The notes below the pieces were generated by a model. The model worked only from the letters and a program-made list of their open reading frames with translations. It did no database searches and was not told the DNA's origin. This document shows positions 11,007-23,441 of a stretch of DNA of 64,000 nt, piece by piece. Source of the DNA: Capniomyces stellatus (lineage: Eukaryota; Kickxellomycota; Harpellomycetes; Harpellales; Legeriomycetaceae); NCBI GenBank assembly GCA_001661515.1, contig LUVW01000013.1:782649-846648 (forward strand), in the 5' to 3' direction. Position 1 is the stretch's first letter, and every line of letters begins with the position of its first letter. A program made the position numbers and the translations under genes.

Positions 11007-11066
11007 CGCCCTAGCCGTGTAGTGCACCAAGAGTCTTAGGCACAGTACATCTTTCACGGCAAGGCG
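11007..11066. other. GC-rich hairpin upstream of the GPI-PLD homologue
   Basis: CGCC at 11007 and GCCGTG at 11014 pair with CACGGC at 11055 and GGCG at 11063, giving ten Watson-Crick pairs in two blocks around an asymmetric internal loop and a ~35-base apical loop. It stands out in this AT-rich region and lies about 190 bases before the ATG. It may be an untranslated-region structure, a small RNA or chance. Confidence 0.35.
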
Positions 11067-11258
11067 ATAGGAAACGACTATCTTTTGGTATTTTACTGGT
11101 GCTTTTTTGTTTTCATTTATCTTACAAACCAACTACACGACAACCAACTTGTTGCAAACTACAACCGCCTTAACCAAAAAGGAAGAAAGAAAAAGGCATA
11201 GAGAGAAGTAATAACATAGAAATAACAAAGATATTGGCACCAAATACAAAGTCCAATT

Positions 11259-14200
11259 ATGAGGCTCAAGATAACAGTTTTACTAAGCCCATTTTTAGGC
11301 GCTGTACTCTCCTGCGGACCAAATGTGCACAACGAAGTTACAGAAAGGGCAAGAGTGTGGTTCAATTCAAAGGACATAGATATAGGTGGGAGTGATTCCC
11401 AGTATAAATTGATTCATAGCGAGATAATCAATGGTAATTTAGAAGCGCTGCAAGCAGGAACTCTTTTCCCCGATTGGGGGTACGACTGTCTTAATTCGAA
11501 TGCGGAGGCAGAGTTTGCGCATTGGACACCGTTTTTGGAAGCTGGCATTGAGCTGCTGAATAGAAAGTATCAAAAACCATACAGCAACAGAGCAAAGGTA
11601 ACTGAAACCACTATTTAGTGGTCATATATCTTGTTTTGTGTCAACGCAGAGCGAATATGCCTAGATAGGGCCTATGACACTTGGGAGGGTTCAAGTGTGG
11701 ATTTGGTTCAGATTTTGTTTATTTTGGTTCGAGTTTGGTTTTAAGAATTGTAATATAGAGACTGGATTGTATCATGTAGACAATTATTGCGTTTTTGTTT
11801 GGAGTTGCTTCACACCAAGTAGCGGACGAAATATGGCACAGCATAAACATGAAAGAAGGGCTACTGGACGTTTTGTCAAACACGGAATACACAGATAGAG
11901 GGTCAGAAGCACATACATTGCTTGATATCGGCAGTGACTTTTATATGCGATATTTGGATGGCTTGAACTACATAAAGGTGATTATATTTGTATATAAATA
12001 TAAATATACACATGTGAAGTTGAGAAACAGTCAAATAAAAAAATAAAAAAATGTGGATACTAATTCTTGATTTAGGATTCTTGGGTGTTACCAACAAACG
12101 ATATAGTTAAAATATACGAGATAATGGGCGTACGGGTGTCGAGAGTAGCCATCGAAAGCTGCATGGCAAGAATGTATTCGGCAATGCAAGGGGTTAAGAG
12201 AACCGGGCATTTGATATATCCGAGCTACATGGCTAAAACGTCGTTGATAACGGAAGAGTTTACCGACTATTTCAGAGGAGGACTGAATTCTATGGCCACA
12301 CAGACAAGTTATTGTTGGAACTGTTTGTCGACTTGGATAGAGACCAACAACAAAACATGCAACTGTTTATCGTACGATGACATGATCCAAACTAACCAGG
12401 GAAAGAGCGGATACAGCGAGGTCTACAAAAAGTTGACTCACAAAAACAACAAGACAATAAAGGGGCTTATTAGCTACTCTAAAAAAATTGGGTCAAACAA
12501 TAACCGTTTAGTAAAAACAGAGTTGGACAGCAATGGAAATACCGTTATATTTACCAAAACTATCAGAAATACGGCTCAAGCTATACAATCCAGAGTAAAC
12601 TATACCGAGTCACATCTCAACAGTACCAAAGGGATTGACGGCAGAGAAACAGGCAAGATTCTAGTGAACCAAGCCGGTCAGCCAGATAGATTAAGCTTCA
12701 GTGATATCGGCGATGGCGAAGCTCATTCAGAAGTATCACGCAACGACGAGAAAAGCCCAGAAAATGCGTGTGAGGATATATCACGAAGATTCTCAAGAAT
12801 AAAAAAATTGTACACAAAAAAACCGTACTCCTCATTTGGAAAGTCGATAGTAACAGGCGACTTTAGTGGCACTGGTAAAAAACAAATAGCTATAAGCGCA
12901 CCATTTTATTGTTCAAAAGCCCAAAGCGCTGCTTGTGGGGCAGTATTTGTGGTGGAAAACAATCAGGTAGAATATAGGTTGAGCCAAAAAGAGGTGGAGA
13001 ACGACGCAACACTGGTATTGTTTGCTCCACACAGTGCTGACGTTGGCAGAAACAGGAAATTGCAAACTGGCGAGCAGGGGTTTTGTAGTTACTGGAAGCA
13101 AGAGAATAGCATGTTCACAAACTTTGGATCATCGATGACAGTCTTAGATATCAACAATGACGGTATAGACGACCTTATAGTTGGAGCGTCTTGGGCTAAC
13201 GGGATTGGATCCGAGAACCAGGGCAACGTTTACATTTACCTAGGCCAAAAGAGCGTAGGATTGTCAACCTCGCCCTCGGCTGCTATAAAGTCAAGGGATA
13301 TCTATACTTGGTGTTCAATGAATGAGGATATGATTAACGGGGTAAGAATTGGCGATAACCTGTTCTCAGTTGATGTAAACGGTAACGGTGTCCGAGATCT
13401 AGTCATTGGGTCGCCATTGACCAACTTAAATGGCGGTTTGGACCAGGCCGGCGCTGTTTTTGTATATCTTTCTGGAAACAGGACCAATATTTTTACAGAC
13501 AAGATTGTTGGGCCCGATATTTTAATAAAGAGCACTGACCCTAAAGCGTACGAGTGGTTTGGCACTTCAGTGGCATCGTTTGATATTCCAAACAGAATGG
13601 CCAATACCACAATTCTGGCTATTGGTGCTACAGGAAGCAGAGTGGCAAACGGGCGAAGAAAAGTGCTGCCGTGTGACAAAAACAGAAAATGTTCAGAAAT
13701 CATTGGCAGCTTAACCAAAGAAAACTGGTTAACTCGACTATTTAACAATGCGGTTTCCGTTATTCGTGCAATCTATGAGTTTTTTGTGCCAAAGCGGTCA
13801 TTAAACGAATACAGCTCTTGGTATGACGGCAAAGTGCACGGTTTTAGTATCGACAATAAAAGCCTAAACTTAACGCTTTTATTCAAATACCACGAGTCTG
13901 CACCATCTGGATTTCTTGGTAGCTTGATTGCTGTGTGCAATAGTGGAGATGACTCAAAAGTCAGAGCGTTTATCTCGGCACCAAACACAGTGCTAGAAGA
14001 TGGCGCTTTGAGCGAGAGTGTGCTAATAAGGCCAAACGAAACAGATGCCATGCAGAGCAGTTTAAACAAATCCGGCAGCAAGGGTATATACGCAAATGGG
14101 TTTACTGACTTTTTTGTTGCTAGAGGCTGGCAAAAAGGCTCAGTGTTTTTGACTGAGTGGGGGATAGAAAATGCTGACAAAGGCACCGTTAACCAAGTAA

Positions 14201-14973
14201 GTTTCCGACTTGTCAAAATGTTTTCTGGATTTGGTTCGCCTGAAAAGTTTGGGTCCGCACTAGCATGTAATAAAAAGGAGGTGTGGGTAGGTGCGCCACA
14301 TGCAAACTCGGGTAAGTGTTTGATTTGATTTGGTTTTTTTTTTTTATGGTTATTTGGCTATTTAGTTTTGAAATTAAGTTGAGCGAGTTTTTGAATTAAT
14401 TTAGAAAATAAAACAGTTGATGATTTTATTGATAAAATTGGAATTTGGTATTGGTTTTTTTTCCATTCATTTTTTTTTTTTTAGAGAATGGAAAGCTTTA
14501 CAACTGGGGGTATGATTCGGATAGCAGCGCAAAGTGTTACCACCACCGGTCATACTCGTCAGGTAAATTTGTTTGAAACAACCGTCTTTATAACACAAGT
14601 TGGACACATAACTAGCATCAACGCTAAACTAAAAAGGTTGAATGGTGGTATCTGCTGGCTGATTTAGGTGCAAGGTTTGGATCAAAGATTGTACAACTAG
14701 AGCCAACAGAGTTTGGTAAGGGAGGATTGATAACATCCCAAATACACGACTCCCAGTTTTCAAGGTAAGGACCAACTGCCACTATATTTGGAATATCGTT
14801 GCTGCTACCGTTACTATTACCATTATTACTATTATTGCGCTGTTTGGTGAACTTCTTTTACTACGATATTTGCAAAAGCTGACTCGAGTGAATTGCGTTG
14901 ATTAGGATGTCTGGAACTGTAATGATTTTACAGGAATGAGGTTATATTTACTCCAGATAACTGGACTATATAA
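11259..14973 (+). CDS. GPLD1: Phosphatidylinositol-glycan-specific phospholipase D-like protein (zinc-dependent N domain plus FG-GAP repeats)
   Basis: Six exons: 11259-11597, 11780-11977, 12076-14311, 14485-14562, 14668-14764, 14934-14973, together 995 residues, all in phase. A signal peptide (MRLKITVLLSPFLGAVLS) is followed by CGPNVHNEVTERA, matching the mature start of animal GPI-PLD. The zinc-dependent catalytic domain shows HWTPFLEAG, LFGVASHQVADEIWHS and SEAHTLLDIGSDF. From about residue 330 come integrin-like FG-GAP blade repeats: FGKSIVTGDFSGTGKK, FGSSMTVLDINNDGIDDLIVGA, FGSALACNKKEVWVGAP and the last exons with GARFGSKI. Animal GPI-PLD cleaves the inositol-phosphate bond of GPI anchors and releases anchored proteins from membranes. 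Intron 2 uses a GTGATT donor. It is probably secreted. Enzyme activity in this organism is inferred from the fold only. Confidence 0.88.
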
Positions 14974-15285
14974 CCTATGTACTCCCTTATGCTGCTACTG
15001 TTTTAATTTCCTATCTTTACTAGCGAATAACTGTATTAATACTTTTTCTGTTTAGAAATTTCCATTTTATCATCAATTCATCATACTATCATTCAATAAA
15101 ACAAGCATTTATTATTAAACCCCCCAAAGTATAAAATGTGTATAATTTATTTGTAGTCTGGTGTCTGGATCTAGCTACTAACAAATCAGAAAACGTTTAA
15201 AAATCTAATTCATAATTTCGAAATAAAATGTCAAAAAGCCAAAAAAAAAAAAAAACCTCCCTAGAAAAAAAGCAAACTAAATAGA
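14974..15285. other. Intergenic between convergent genes
   Basis: A 312-base AT-rich stretch between the stops of the GPI-PLD homologue and the EHD gene. It contains AATAAA-like words and a poly-A run near 15241-15255. I see no gene. Confidence 0.6.
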
Positions 15286-17412
15286 TTAAAGACCTAGATC
15301 GTTAAAAACAATGTCCTTGGCCTTTTTCAGGTGAACACCTTCTTTGACAAGGTAGCAGAGTCGCATAGCAATCTCGAACTGGACAGAATCCAGTGACCCT
15401 TTGTTTTCAAAGTCAGCGACATTCCAGATATCTTTCAGATCCTCTTTGAAAAGACCAACATCTTCCATCAAAACAGAGCACTGCTTCCCTCCTATCAGCT
15501 TTGTTGTAGTGTCTGCGTGTCGGTTGAAGAGCCACAAGTAATGCAAAGACGCTGGGCCTGCTTCGTCAAGCCCGTGCAAGGAGCTTGGGCTTTGTGAGCT
15601 TGGTCCAGCTTGATGGCTAATATAGCCGTGTTCAGAGTAGCGTGGCGGTGGGCGCACAGGAACGGGTGGTGGTGCGGAACTACCCCGAGCATTCATTTCG
15701 GCGACAGTAGGAGATAGTATCTTTTTCTCATAAGATGATGGGAACATCTGCATGAGCCTGGCAAAATCTTGGCTTAAAGCCGAGTCGGCGTTGGATAGCA
15801 GCTTTTTGTCGAGTTTTTTAAAGTTGGAGATGTCGTAGTTCCTCAGGACTTCCTGAAACGATTTGGCATTGGGAAAGTCGCCGGCTGGGAGTCCATTTAG
15901 CTGCTGGATTTTTTGGAACTCTTGGCCCAAGTTTTCTATTAGTTTTTGAGACTTTTTTGACTTTCCGAACATTGCTGGCATCTCGCTCTTCAAATGGCTG
16001 ATTATATAGGCATGGACCTTCGCCTGTCTAGTCCGCTTAACCATGTCGTTTACCCTCCGTATTGCTGCATTTTTTGGTATATCTCTCAAGCAGTCCAAAA
16101 GATCCTGCTGCTCCTTTTTAAGCAGTTCGGAACACTCGTCGAATTTGGTTTTTAGCGGTGGTTTTGACGAAGGCCAAAATGATCCCAGAAATACTCTGTT
16201 GACCTCTGGAGTTGATATTATTTTCCCAAGCGACCACATCAGCGCTCCATATCTATGAATTTTTAAATACATAATTGTGAACCCAAAAAGTCAGCACATA
16301 CTCGTGTTTTTCATTTAGCCAAGACATTCTGGACTAGTATAAGGTAAACGCGCAATAAAACAATGTACGTACACTCTCATCAGCTGCTGCTGGTCAATCT
16401 GGTCACACTTATTTAGAACTACACGGGTTTTATCCTCGAGCCCTTTTAGAGAACTGATTACTTCCTTGAACTCGTCCGATATGTCTAGTTTGTAGCCATC
16501 AAACAGTATTAGGATCAAATCTGCCCGTTCAGCAAACCACAGCACTGCTTTTGTGAAGTCGTATCCTCTGTCCATCTGCTTGCTGCCAGACAAAATTCCA
16601 GGCGAGTCGACAATAGTTACGTTCTTCAACAACGCCTTGTCCATTTGCGATACCTACCAATCATAGTTTGTTTTTTTTTAAAAAAAAAGATAAAAAAAAG
16701 TATTTACACTCTTTCTTCAAATAAGTCAATAAGGAGGTTAATACAACCCAAGAAGGCATATAGATTAGTGTGAAGAAACGAGTAAATAAATAAGAATATA
16801 AAGCCGCTGGGGGCCAAACCTCAAACCATTATTTACCTGAAATCGTGATAAAAACCTGGTTCCAAACTTTTGCAGCCCAGTGAAAGGCAGGTCGGCTGAA
16901 ACTGCTGCAGCATGTCCAGGGATGATTTTATTCGATGGACCGCCCATTACAGCTGTAAATTTGTCAGTGGTCTAGGTCCACAATATAAATAGTAATACGC
17001 TAGAATTAAAAACAGCAAACAAGTCGCCTCCATATATTTCAAAATAACACATTTGCACCAGATATGCTCAACGATTTATGAATATATATATAACGCTCGC
17101 AGACAAATTTTGGCTTACCGGCTCGATCCCAATATACGAGCCTGGGTACTCCTCGCCAAGAAGATATTCCAGAAACGTGGTTTTCCCTGTAGAGTATTGC
17201 CCAATGAGCAAAACCATTGGCGATGCATCAATGTCCTTTTTTGTGAGTATATCTGAATGGAAGCCCTCAAAGTTGTATGTTTTTTCTAAAGGCGCAATCT
17301 TCTTAAAGTAAACTTCCTGCAGTTCCCTTATAGTGTCTTCAAAAATCTGCTCTGCTGTTATAACATTGTTTAATCGGCTCTCTTTTTGTTTTCCCCTGTA
17401 AATACTTTTCAT
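15286..17412 (-). CDS. EH-domain-containing (EHD/RME-1) dynamin-like ATPase
   Basis: Four exons: 17412-17119, 16971-16837, 16653-16373, 16252-15286, in phase, 558 residues, close to animal EHD1-4 (about 535-550). It has an N-terminal helical lead, a P-loop GQYSTGKTTF near residues 67-76, an EP/TTDKFTAVM segment across the first intron, switch II DSPGIL, and the nucleotide specificity motif NKCDQID. QLMRVYGALMWSLGK and GSFW follow as in EHD proteins. A Pro-rich linker (PPPVPVRPPP) leads to a C-terminal EH domain. The EF-hand loop there, DFENKGSLDSVQF, has Gln at the usual glutamate position 12 and Lys at position 5, so calcium binding is doubtful. EHD proteins tubulate membranes and act in endocytic recycling, and they are absent from budding yeast. 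Confidence 0.93.
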
Positions 17413-19728
17413 TTTTCTGTGATTCAGAATATGTCTTTTCTTGTAAAAAAAAAAGTTGTAATCCTCTTGGTAGTGTTTTGGTTATTTGGCAATTGGGCAC
17501 TAGTGTTGGGTTAAGTAGATTCTCTAACTTGAGCGTTGTAAAGGTCAATAGTGAGATACGGGATGTTATTGTGAGTTATTTCCTTTTTTTACTGACTGAT
17601 TTCCTTATTTTTTTGTTAACTAACTGATTTTCTTATTATTTAACTTACTGATTTCCTTACTTTTTTGCCGACTGATTTCCTCTCTTTTGTTACTTCAAAC
17701 TCCAAGTTTTGGTGATAAATGTCTGACAAATTAAAGGATCTCACTATTGGATTTTGAAAAGTAAAACAGCCTTGTATTCTTGGCAGACCGATTAAGAGTA
17801 AGACATATAAGATTAGGCTAATTAGATGAATAAAGACTTGGCTCTGATTGGTCTTTACAATTTTGTTTTTTATTGCCTTGTTTTGTTTTATCCAGCTATT
17901 TTTAGTTCAATTGTGTTTTGGTTTAAGCAGTTTGATTTGTTTATCCTTCACTTACCCATCGACTAAGTTATCTAGAATCATATGAGCTGAGGAACTTTAA
18001 TCAAGAAATAAAGAATGGGGGAGGATGTATTACTAACCACTTATTTGTATCAGCATATTTAGAATTCAACATGGAAACAGGTACACTTCAAGCAACACAA
18101 GTCATATGTTGGCGTAGTTTGTTTTTATATTTCAAATACCCAAACTTCAAATGTGTACATACCTGGTAATTCAAGCAAGATCAAAACAAGTCTGAGAAGA
18201 TAATGATATCAAGACCATATTGTCAAGTGCCACCTTAAATTACCCAACAGCATATGGTCGACAAATTGGAGCTTGCATACAAGTCCTTGTCTTGAAATAA
18301 CCAGTAATGTGTTTGTCAGTCCAACTTTTTTTTCTTTCTTCAAATTCCTTTATACTGTTTATTTGAGAGAAGGCTTTTCTTTATAGAATTTGACAGAGTT
18401 AAGTATTTAGACGCTCTTATTCATATCAATAAATATATATATAGACACTAAGAAAAAAAATTATGTTTAGGTTGGGAACAAGAAGAGTCACAGGTGGAAG
18501 TTGTGATTTGTATGTGAAGCCTGATTATATTTAGATGCTTTATTTGGTGACCAATTTATGATTTTGTTACTTTTGGCCGAGTAGTGAGATTCAATAGTAT
18601 TTCTGTTATTAACAAACAGGGCCAACATGGTTCTTGTTTTTAAAATAAAAGTAGGAATGCAGTTAAAATTAAAAATTGCAGAGTGTAGAGAAAGTTAAAG
18701 CGACAAAAAACCATAATGCTATTAAACCAAGTGGGAGTAGAAGGAATACACAAACAATGCAGTGTAATTACCAACAAACTGAAAGTAACGAGGACCAGAG
18801 TCTTGACGGAATCGTATAATTCCAAGGGCGTAATAGATTTAAAGAAGGCTTGCAATAATAAAAAAAAGGTTTGAAGAAAGTAAGGTATGCTAATCAAAAA
18901 ACGAAAAGTGAATTTCAACTAAAAAAAAAAATGAACGGTGAGGGATTTTGTAAAGTGGGAATTCAATTCCGTGACGCAGTATCTTGTGCTATTTTATTGG
19001 CAGAGTAAACCGCAGTTATTTGCTAATCAGCGGCGATACTCCAATCGTATTATGATATTCACATAATCACTGTACAATAAGCAAATCCAACAAACAAGTA
19101 AAACAAGCTTGTTATCTAGTAGTTGACTGATAAAATGGATGTATTTCTGAAAATTAATAGTACTCGCGATAAAACTGAAGCTATTGGTGGGTTTATAATT
19201 ATAATCGACGTTTTAATGTTTTAATGTTATTTTTTTTTACACAAGTAATAATCGAATTAAAGTAGGGGAAGTAGCGAACAAAAGAGCTTTGTTTGCCTTC
19301 AACCCTTCCTCCCCCTTACACAGGATGAGCAATTGATTCTAAAAGCAGAGATCAAGTTAATATAAATTACAAATCAAGCCAAATCAAATCAGGAAAATAA
19401 CAATGGAAAAAAAAAGAATATGAAAACGGAAAAAAGTGTTTATAAAAAGGTGACTGTAACAGAAAGAGAAGAGAAAACAGAAAGGTGGGAAAGCGGTGTA
19501 TAAAAGATTGACAAAAGTAGAAATAACAAAATGTATAGCTTTATGGCTGGACAACTATTATTTTGAAATCTATTTTAATTAATGAAACTATTTATAAGTG
19601 AAAGTGATAAAGCTACACACAAATAATAAATAAATCAAGTATAAAGCGGTGAAACAAAGAGGGAAAAGAAAGTGAAGCGAAAAGAGAGTAATTTAAAGTT
19701 GGGCAAATATTAAAGTTGAAGTCCAAGA
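17413..19728. other. Intergenic, 2.3 kb; no gene recognised
   Basis: Region between the divergent EHD and RAD16 genes. Repeats of CTGATTTCCTTA-like words occur at 17580-17690. A hydrophobic minus-strand open frame (18640-18918) and a short plus-strand frame near 19136 (MDVFLKINSTRDKTEAIG) were seen, but neither matches a family. The AG-rich strip at 19400-19720 precedes RAD16. Confidence 0.45.
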
Positions 19729-22700
19729 ATGAATTTGAGAACTAGGGGTAAGGCGGTGAAAAAGATCGAAGAATCTAAGGCCAGCCCAAAGGCAGTGACA
19801 TTTAGCTCGAATCTAAAGCGAAAAGCGGCAGAAACCAAAAAGAGTGTCGGGACCAGGAAGAAGGTGGCACTAGGTAAGTATAAAAATGTATTGATACTGT
19901 TTAGATAAAGACACCATGAATGGGTAAATACGCTTGGCCGATATCCAGAGCAGAGTGAAAAGAAGAAAAACGGTATAAAGCTAGACGATATAGTAAAACG
20001 AAAATAATATATAAATAGATGTCGAGGAAGTGGAGAGCGACGAGGTAACAATAATAGAAGCAACGGATACGCTGGCAGTGAGGAAAGGAAGAAGGGCCGT
20101 ACCTAGACGGAGCGGGGAGAGTACAGCTGTTTCGTCGCCAATAAACATTGATAAGCAGGATGAGCTTGGGGAAGGGTTTGAGAGTTTAGTGAGCAAAGTA
20201 GAGGTGGTAATCAGCGAAAGTGAAGAGAAAGTAGAGGGCAGGCTTAAAGGCTCAAGGGGTAGATCTGAGGCAAAGTGTGAAATGGTTAAGGAGAAAGGAG
20301 GACAAGGAATTAAAGCAGAGGTGGAAGGGCAAAAGGAAAAGAGCAGAAGAATGGAAACAAGCCAAAAGTCAACACCAAAGACCAGGGGTAGGATGGTGAG
20401 AGTTGAATTGAGGGATAAGATGCTGGTTGCTGAATCGAGCATGTCAATGGAGGAGGTAGTAACAGAGAAGGAGGAAAACGACGAGTCGGATTTTGACGAT
20501 GGGCCGCAAACTAGACGACTAACTCGCAACAAAGCAGGGCGTACGTCGTTTGGCAGAACGCAGAGCGGTAGTAGCGACAAAAACATAACTATAGAGGAGC
20601 TGAACGATGAGTTGGTGCCATTGGAAGTAGATTCAGATATAGAAAAGGATGAAGGGGGCAAAGAAGTAGATGGAAATGATGAAGATGGTGAAAGAGAGAC
20701 GATGGAGCAAGCCAAAAAAAGACCACAAAGAAAAGCAGCGATAAGTGCAGCAGCCAAAAACGCGACAGTGAATGTTCGACCAAAAAGAGGATCAAGAGAT
20801 GGTGAGGAGGGCAAAGGAAGGACAAGTGTGGTAGCTAAATTAGATAGTGTTGGTAAAAGTAGCAATAGCAAGCAGAGTGCTAAGGTAAAAGGTGGTCGAG
20901 CAAAGGTTAAATGCGAGAAGATGGACGAGGAGGAGAGCGACGATTTGGAGTTTTCAGTAGAATCGATAACAGAGGATGATTCGGATTACTCGGATGGCGA
21001 GAGTAAAAGCAAGAAGGCAAGTGTAGATGCGGGGTCAAAACTGGGGAAAGCGAGCAAGTCGTACTCGAAAAGCAGCAGTAAAATAGAGGTGGTAGATTCG
21101 TCAAGTGATTATGAAGAGACTGGAGTACTTCAAGAAGAGCTGGATGACTTGGAAGATGAAAAGGTTGAGATTAGAATAAGGCCAACAGCAGCAGTAACAG
21201 CAAAGCCAAGACCAAGATCAAGATCAAGAGCAAAGGCAGGGGCGAGGTCAGGGGCAGGGGCAGAAGGAGAAACAACAACAACAGTTAGAGCGACTAGACG
21301 TAGAGGTGCAGAAGAAAATGATGAGACCCGGGAAGCAAGACTAGCAGCGTCCAGAGTAAAAAGAGTAAGTGGAGTAGACAAGAAAATACTTGATTGTATA
21401 ATATTAGTATTGGTATTAAAGTAAGTGGTATTGGTATTATGTGGTGTAGAGAGTAAAAATGTTGGGAGAGTTAGTAGAGCAGCACCCGGATCTTGAAAAT
21501 TTATGGGATGAGCTGGACAGTAGAAAGCATATAGAGGTGAAGAAAGAAGAGCAGCCAGCTGAGCTGAAGATGCAGTTGTTGCCGTTCCAGCTTGAGGGAC
21601 TGAACTGGCTGATTCAGCAGGAAAAGACGTCGATAAAGGGGGGGATATTAGCGGATGAGATGGGGATGGGGAAGACGATTCAGACAATTGCGCTGTTGAT
21701 GAGCACGATGCCACAGAAACCAACACTGGTAGTTGTTCCTACTGTGGCGCTGATGCAGTGGAAGACGGAGATCAACACGTATGCGCCAACGATGTCAGTA
21801 TACCTGTTTTACGGGATGGACAGGGCAAAGAGCCAGAAGGAGCTCAGCAGTCACGACGTGGTTCTGACAACGTATGCGGTGATGGAGTCGAGTTTCCGGA
21901 AGCAGAATTATGGGGTGCGTCGCAGGGGCGAAATGGTGAAGGAAAAGTCGCCGTTGCACCAGGTCAAGTGGTTCCGGGTTGTGCTTGACGAGGCACACAA
22001 CATTAAAGACCGGTCAAACAACACGGCAAGAGCGGCTTTTGGGCTGGATGCAACGCACAGGTGGTGTCTGTCGGGCACGCCATTGCAGAACAGAGTTGGG
22101 GAGCTATACTCGCTGATCAGGTTTCTGCAGCTGGAGCCGTTTAGTCTGTACTTTTGCACCAAGTGCGACTGCAGAAGCATCGTTTGGAAGTTTGCATACA
22201 ACCAATACAGGTGCACAGACTGCAACCACGTATCGCACCACCACCTTTGCTACTGGAACTTTGAAATTCTCAAGCCGATCCAGGAGTTTGCCGCAAAGAG
22301 CTCAGGGCTTGATGCGTTCAAAAAACTGCGCAACCTGATTGATCTGATTATGCTGCGGCGAACCAAAATCGAGCGGTCTGCTGATCTCGGTCTGCCGCCA
22401 AAAGTGGTCAGTCTGCGCAAGGACAGGTTTACGCCCGAGGAGCTGGACTTTTACAACTCCCTGTTCACCGACTCTAAGCGCTCGTTTGAAACGTACGCAA
22501 CTCACGGAACTGTGCTCAACAACTACGCCAACATCTTTGAGCTCATCACCAAAATGAGACTCGCTGTAAACCACCCTGATCTGCTTACCTCAAAGCTGCA
22601 CAAGGACAGACCCGACCAGCTTGTTTGCTCTGTTTGCCACTGCGAGCCTGAGGACCCAATCGTCTCCAAGTGCAAACACGTCTACTGCCGCGGCTGTGCT

Positions 22701-23441
22701 ATCCAGTACATCGAGTCCTGCCAACTCGGCTCGCTTGCCTGCACCATCTGCTTCACCACGCTCACCATCGACCTGACCCAGCCCGCAGTTGAATCCGTCC
22801 AGTCCGGCCCCCTCACCTCTGACAACAGCCTTGGTGAAGACACCATGATCACCACCCCCAAAACAATGATCTACAAACGCTCCATCGTAAACCGCATCGA
22901 CATGACCATGTGGCGCTCATCCACCAAAATCGAAGCCCTTGTTGAAGAGCTCCAGTCCCTCCGCCGATCTGACTCAAACATCAAAAGCATCGTCTTCTCC
23001 CAGTACGTCAGCTTCCTTGACCTTGTCCAGTGGAGACTCAACCGCGCTGGCTTCAGTGTTTGCAGACTTGATGGCCGCATGTCTCCCATCCAAAGAGACG
23101 CTGTTATTAGGACTTTCATGACTAAGCCCCAGTACACCGTTTTCCTTGTCAGTCTCAAGGCTGGTGGCGTTGCTCTCAATCTTACCGAGGCAAGTCAGGT
23201 CTTTATTTGCGATCCGTGGTGGAACCCCGCTGTTGAGGACCAGGCCATGGACAGAATCCATAGACTAGGCCAGCACCGCCCAATCAGAACTACCCGTCTC
23301 ATTGTTGAAAACTCCATCGAGGCTAGAATCATCGAGCTACAAGCTAAAAAACGCGATTTGTTCCAAAGCACCATTGGGAAAGACACCGCTGCCTTGTCCA
23401 GACTGACTGAAGAGGATATGGAGTATCTCTTTACCTCGTGA
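19729..23441 (+). CDS. RAD16: RAD16-type SWI/SNF helicase with RING finger (nucleotide excision repair)
   Basis: Exons 19729-19873, 20019-21364 and 21450-23441, in phase, about 1160 residues. The first ~490 residues are a charged, acidic and basic low-complexity extension. The ATPase core begins with LLPFQLEGLNWL, followed by Walker A LADEMGMGKTIQ (about 563-575), DEAH in VVLDEAHNIKDR and SGTPLQNRVGEL. Then comes the Rad16-specific Cys/His insert CTKCDCRS...CTDCNHVSHHHLCYW, which precedes LKPIQEFA. A C3HC4 RING finger (CSVCHCEPEDPIVSKCKHVYC and CTIC, about 895-937) sits between the two helicase lobes, which is the Rad5/Rad16 layout. Lobe 2 ends with DQAMDRIHRLGQ. With Rad7 the yeast protein recognises lesions in silent DNA and serves in an E3 ligase. 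Codon usage shifts to more C-ending codons toward the 3' end. A second possible donor at 21421 was judged unlikely (intron of ~30 nt). Confidence 0.95.

Larger units (their letters stand above)
9267..11258. other. Intergenic, 2 kb; no gene recognised
   Basis: This AT-rich region lies between the chitinase and the GPI-PLD homologue. It holds a CAAGCC hexamer repeat (about 9938-9967, five units) and a GC-rich hairpin near 11007-11066. Small open frames at 10187-10748 do not look protein-like and show no conserved motif. Confidence 0.5.

Noticed and set aside
8565..14973. Defence island or secondary-metabolite cluster around the secreted enzymes
   Set aside because: No biosynthetic, regulatory or transporter genes are nearby; flanking genes are housekeeping.
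18640..18918. Hydrophobic 92-codon minus-strand frame
   Set aside because: The Phe/Leu richness follows from A-rich plus-strand sequence; there is no motif and no splice context.
21421..21449. Alternative RAD16 intron 2 donor at 21421
   Set aside because: It would leave an intron of about 30 nt, while the GTAAGT at 21365 gives an 85-nt intron in phase.
20000..23400. Long antisense frames opposite RAD16
   Set aside because: They are shadows caused by codon bias of the real gene.
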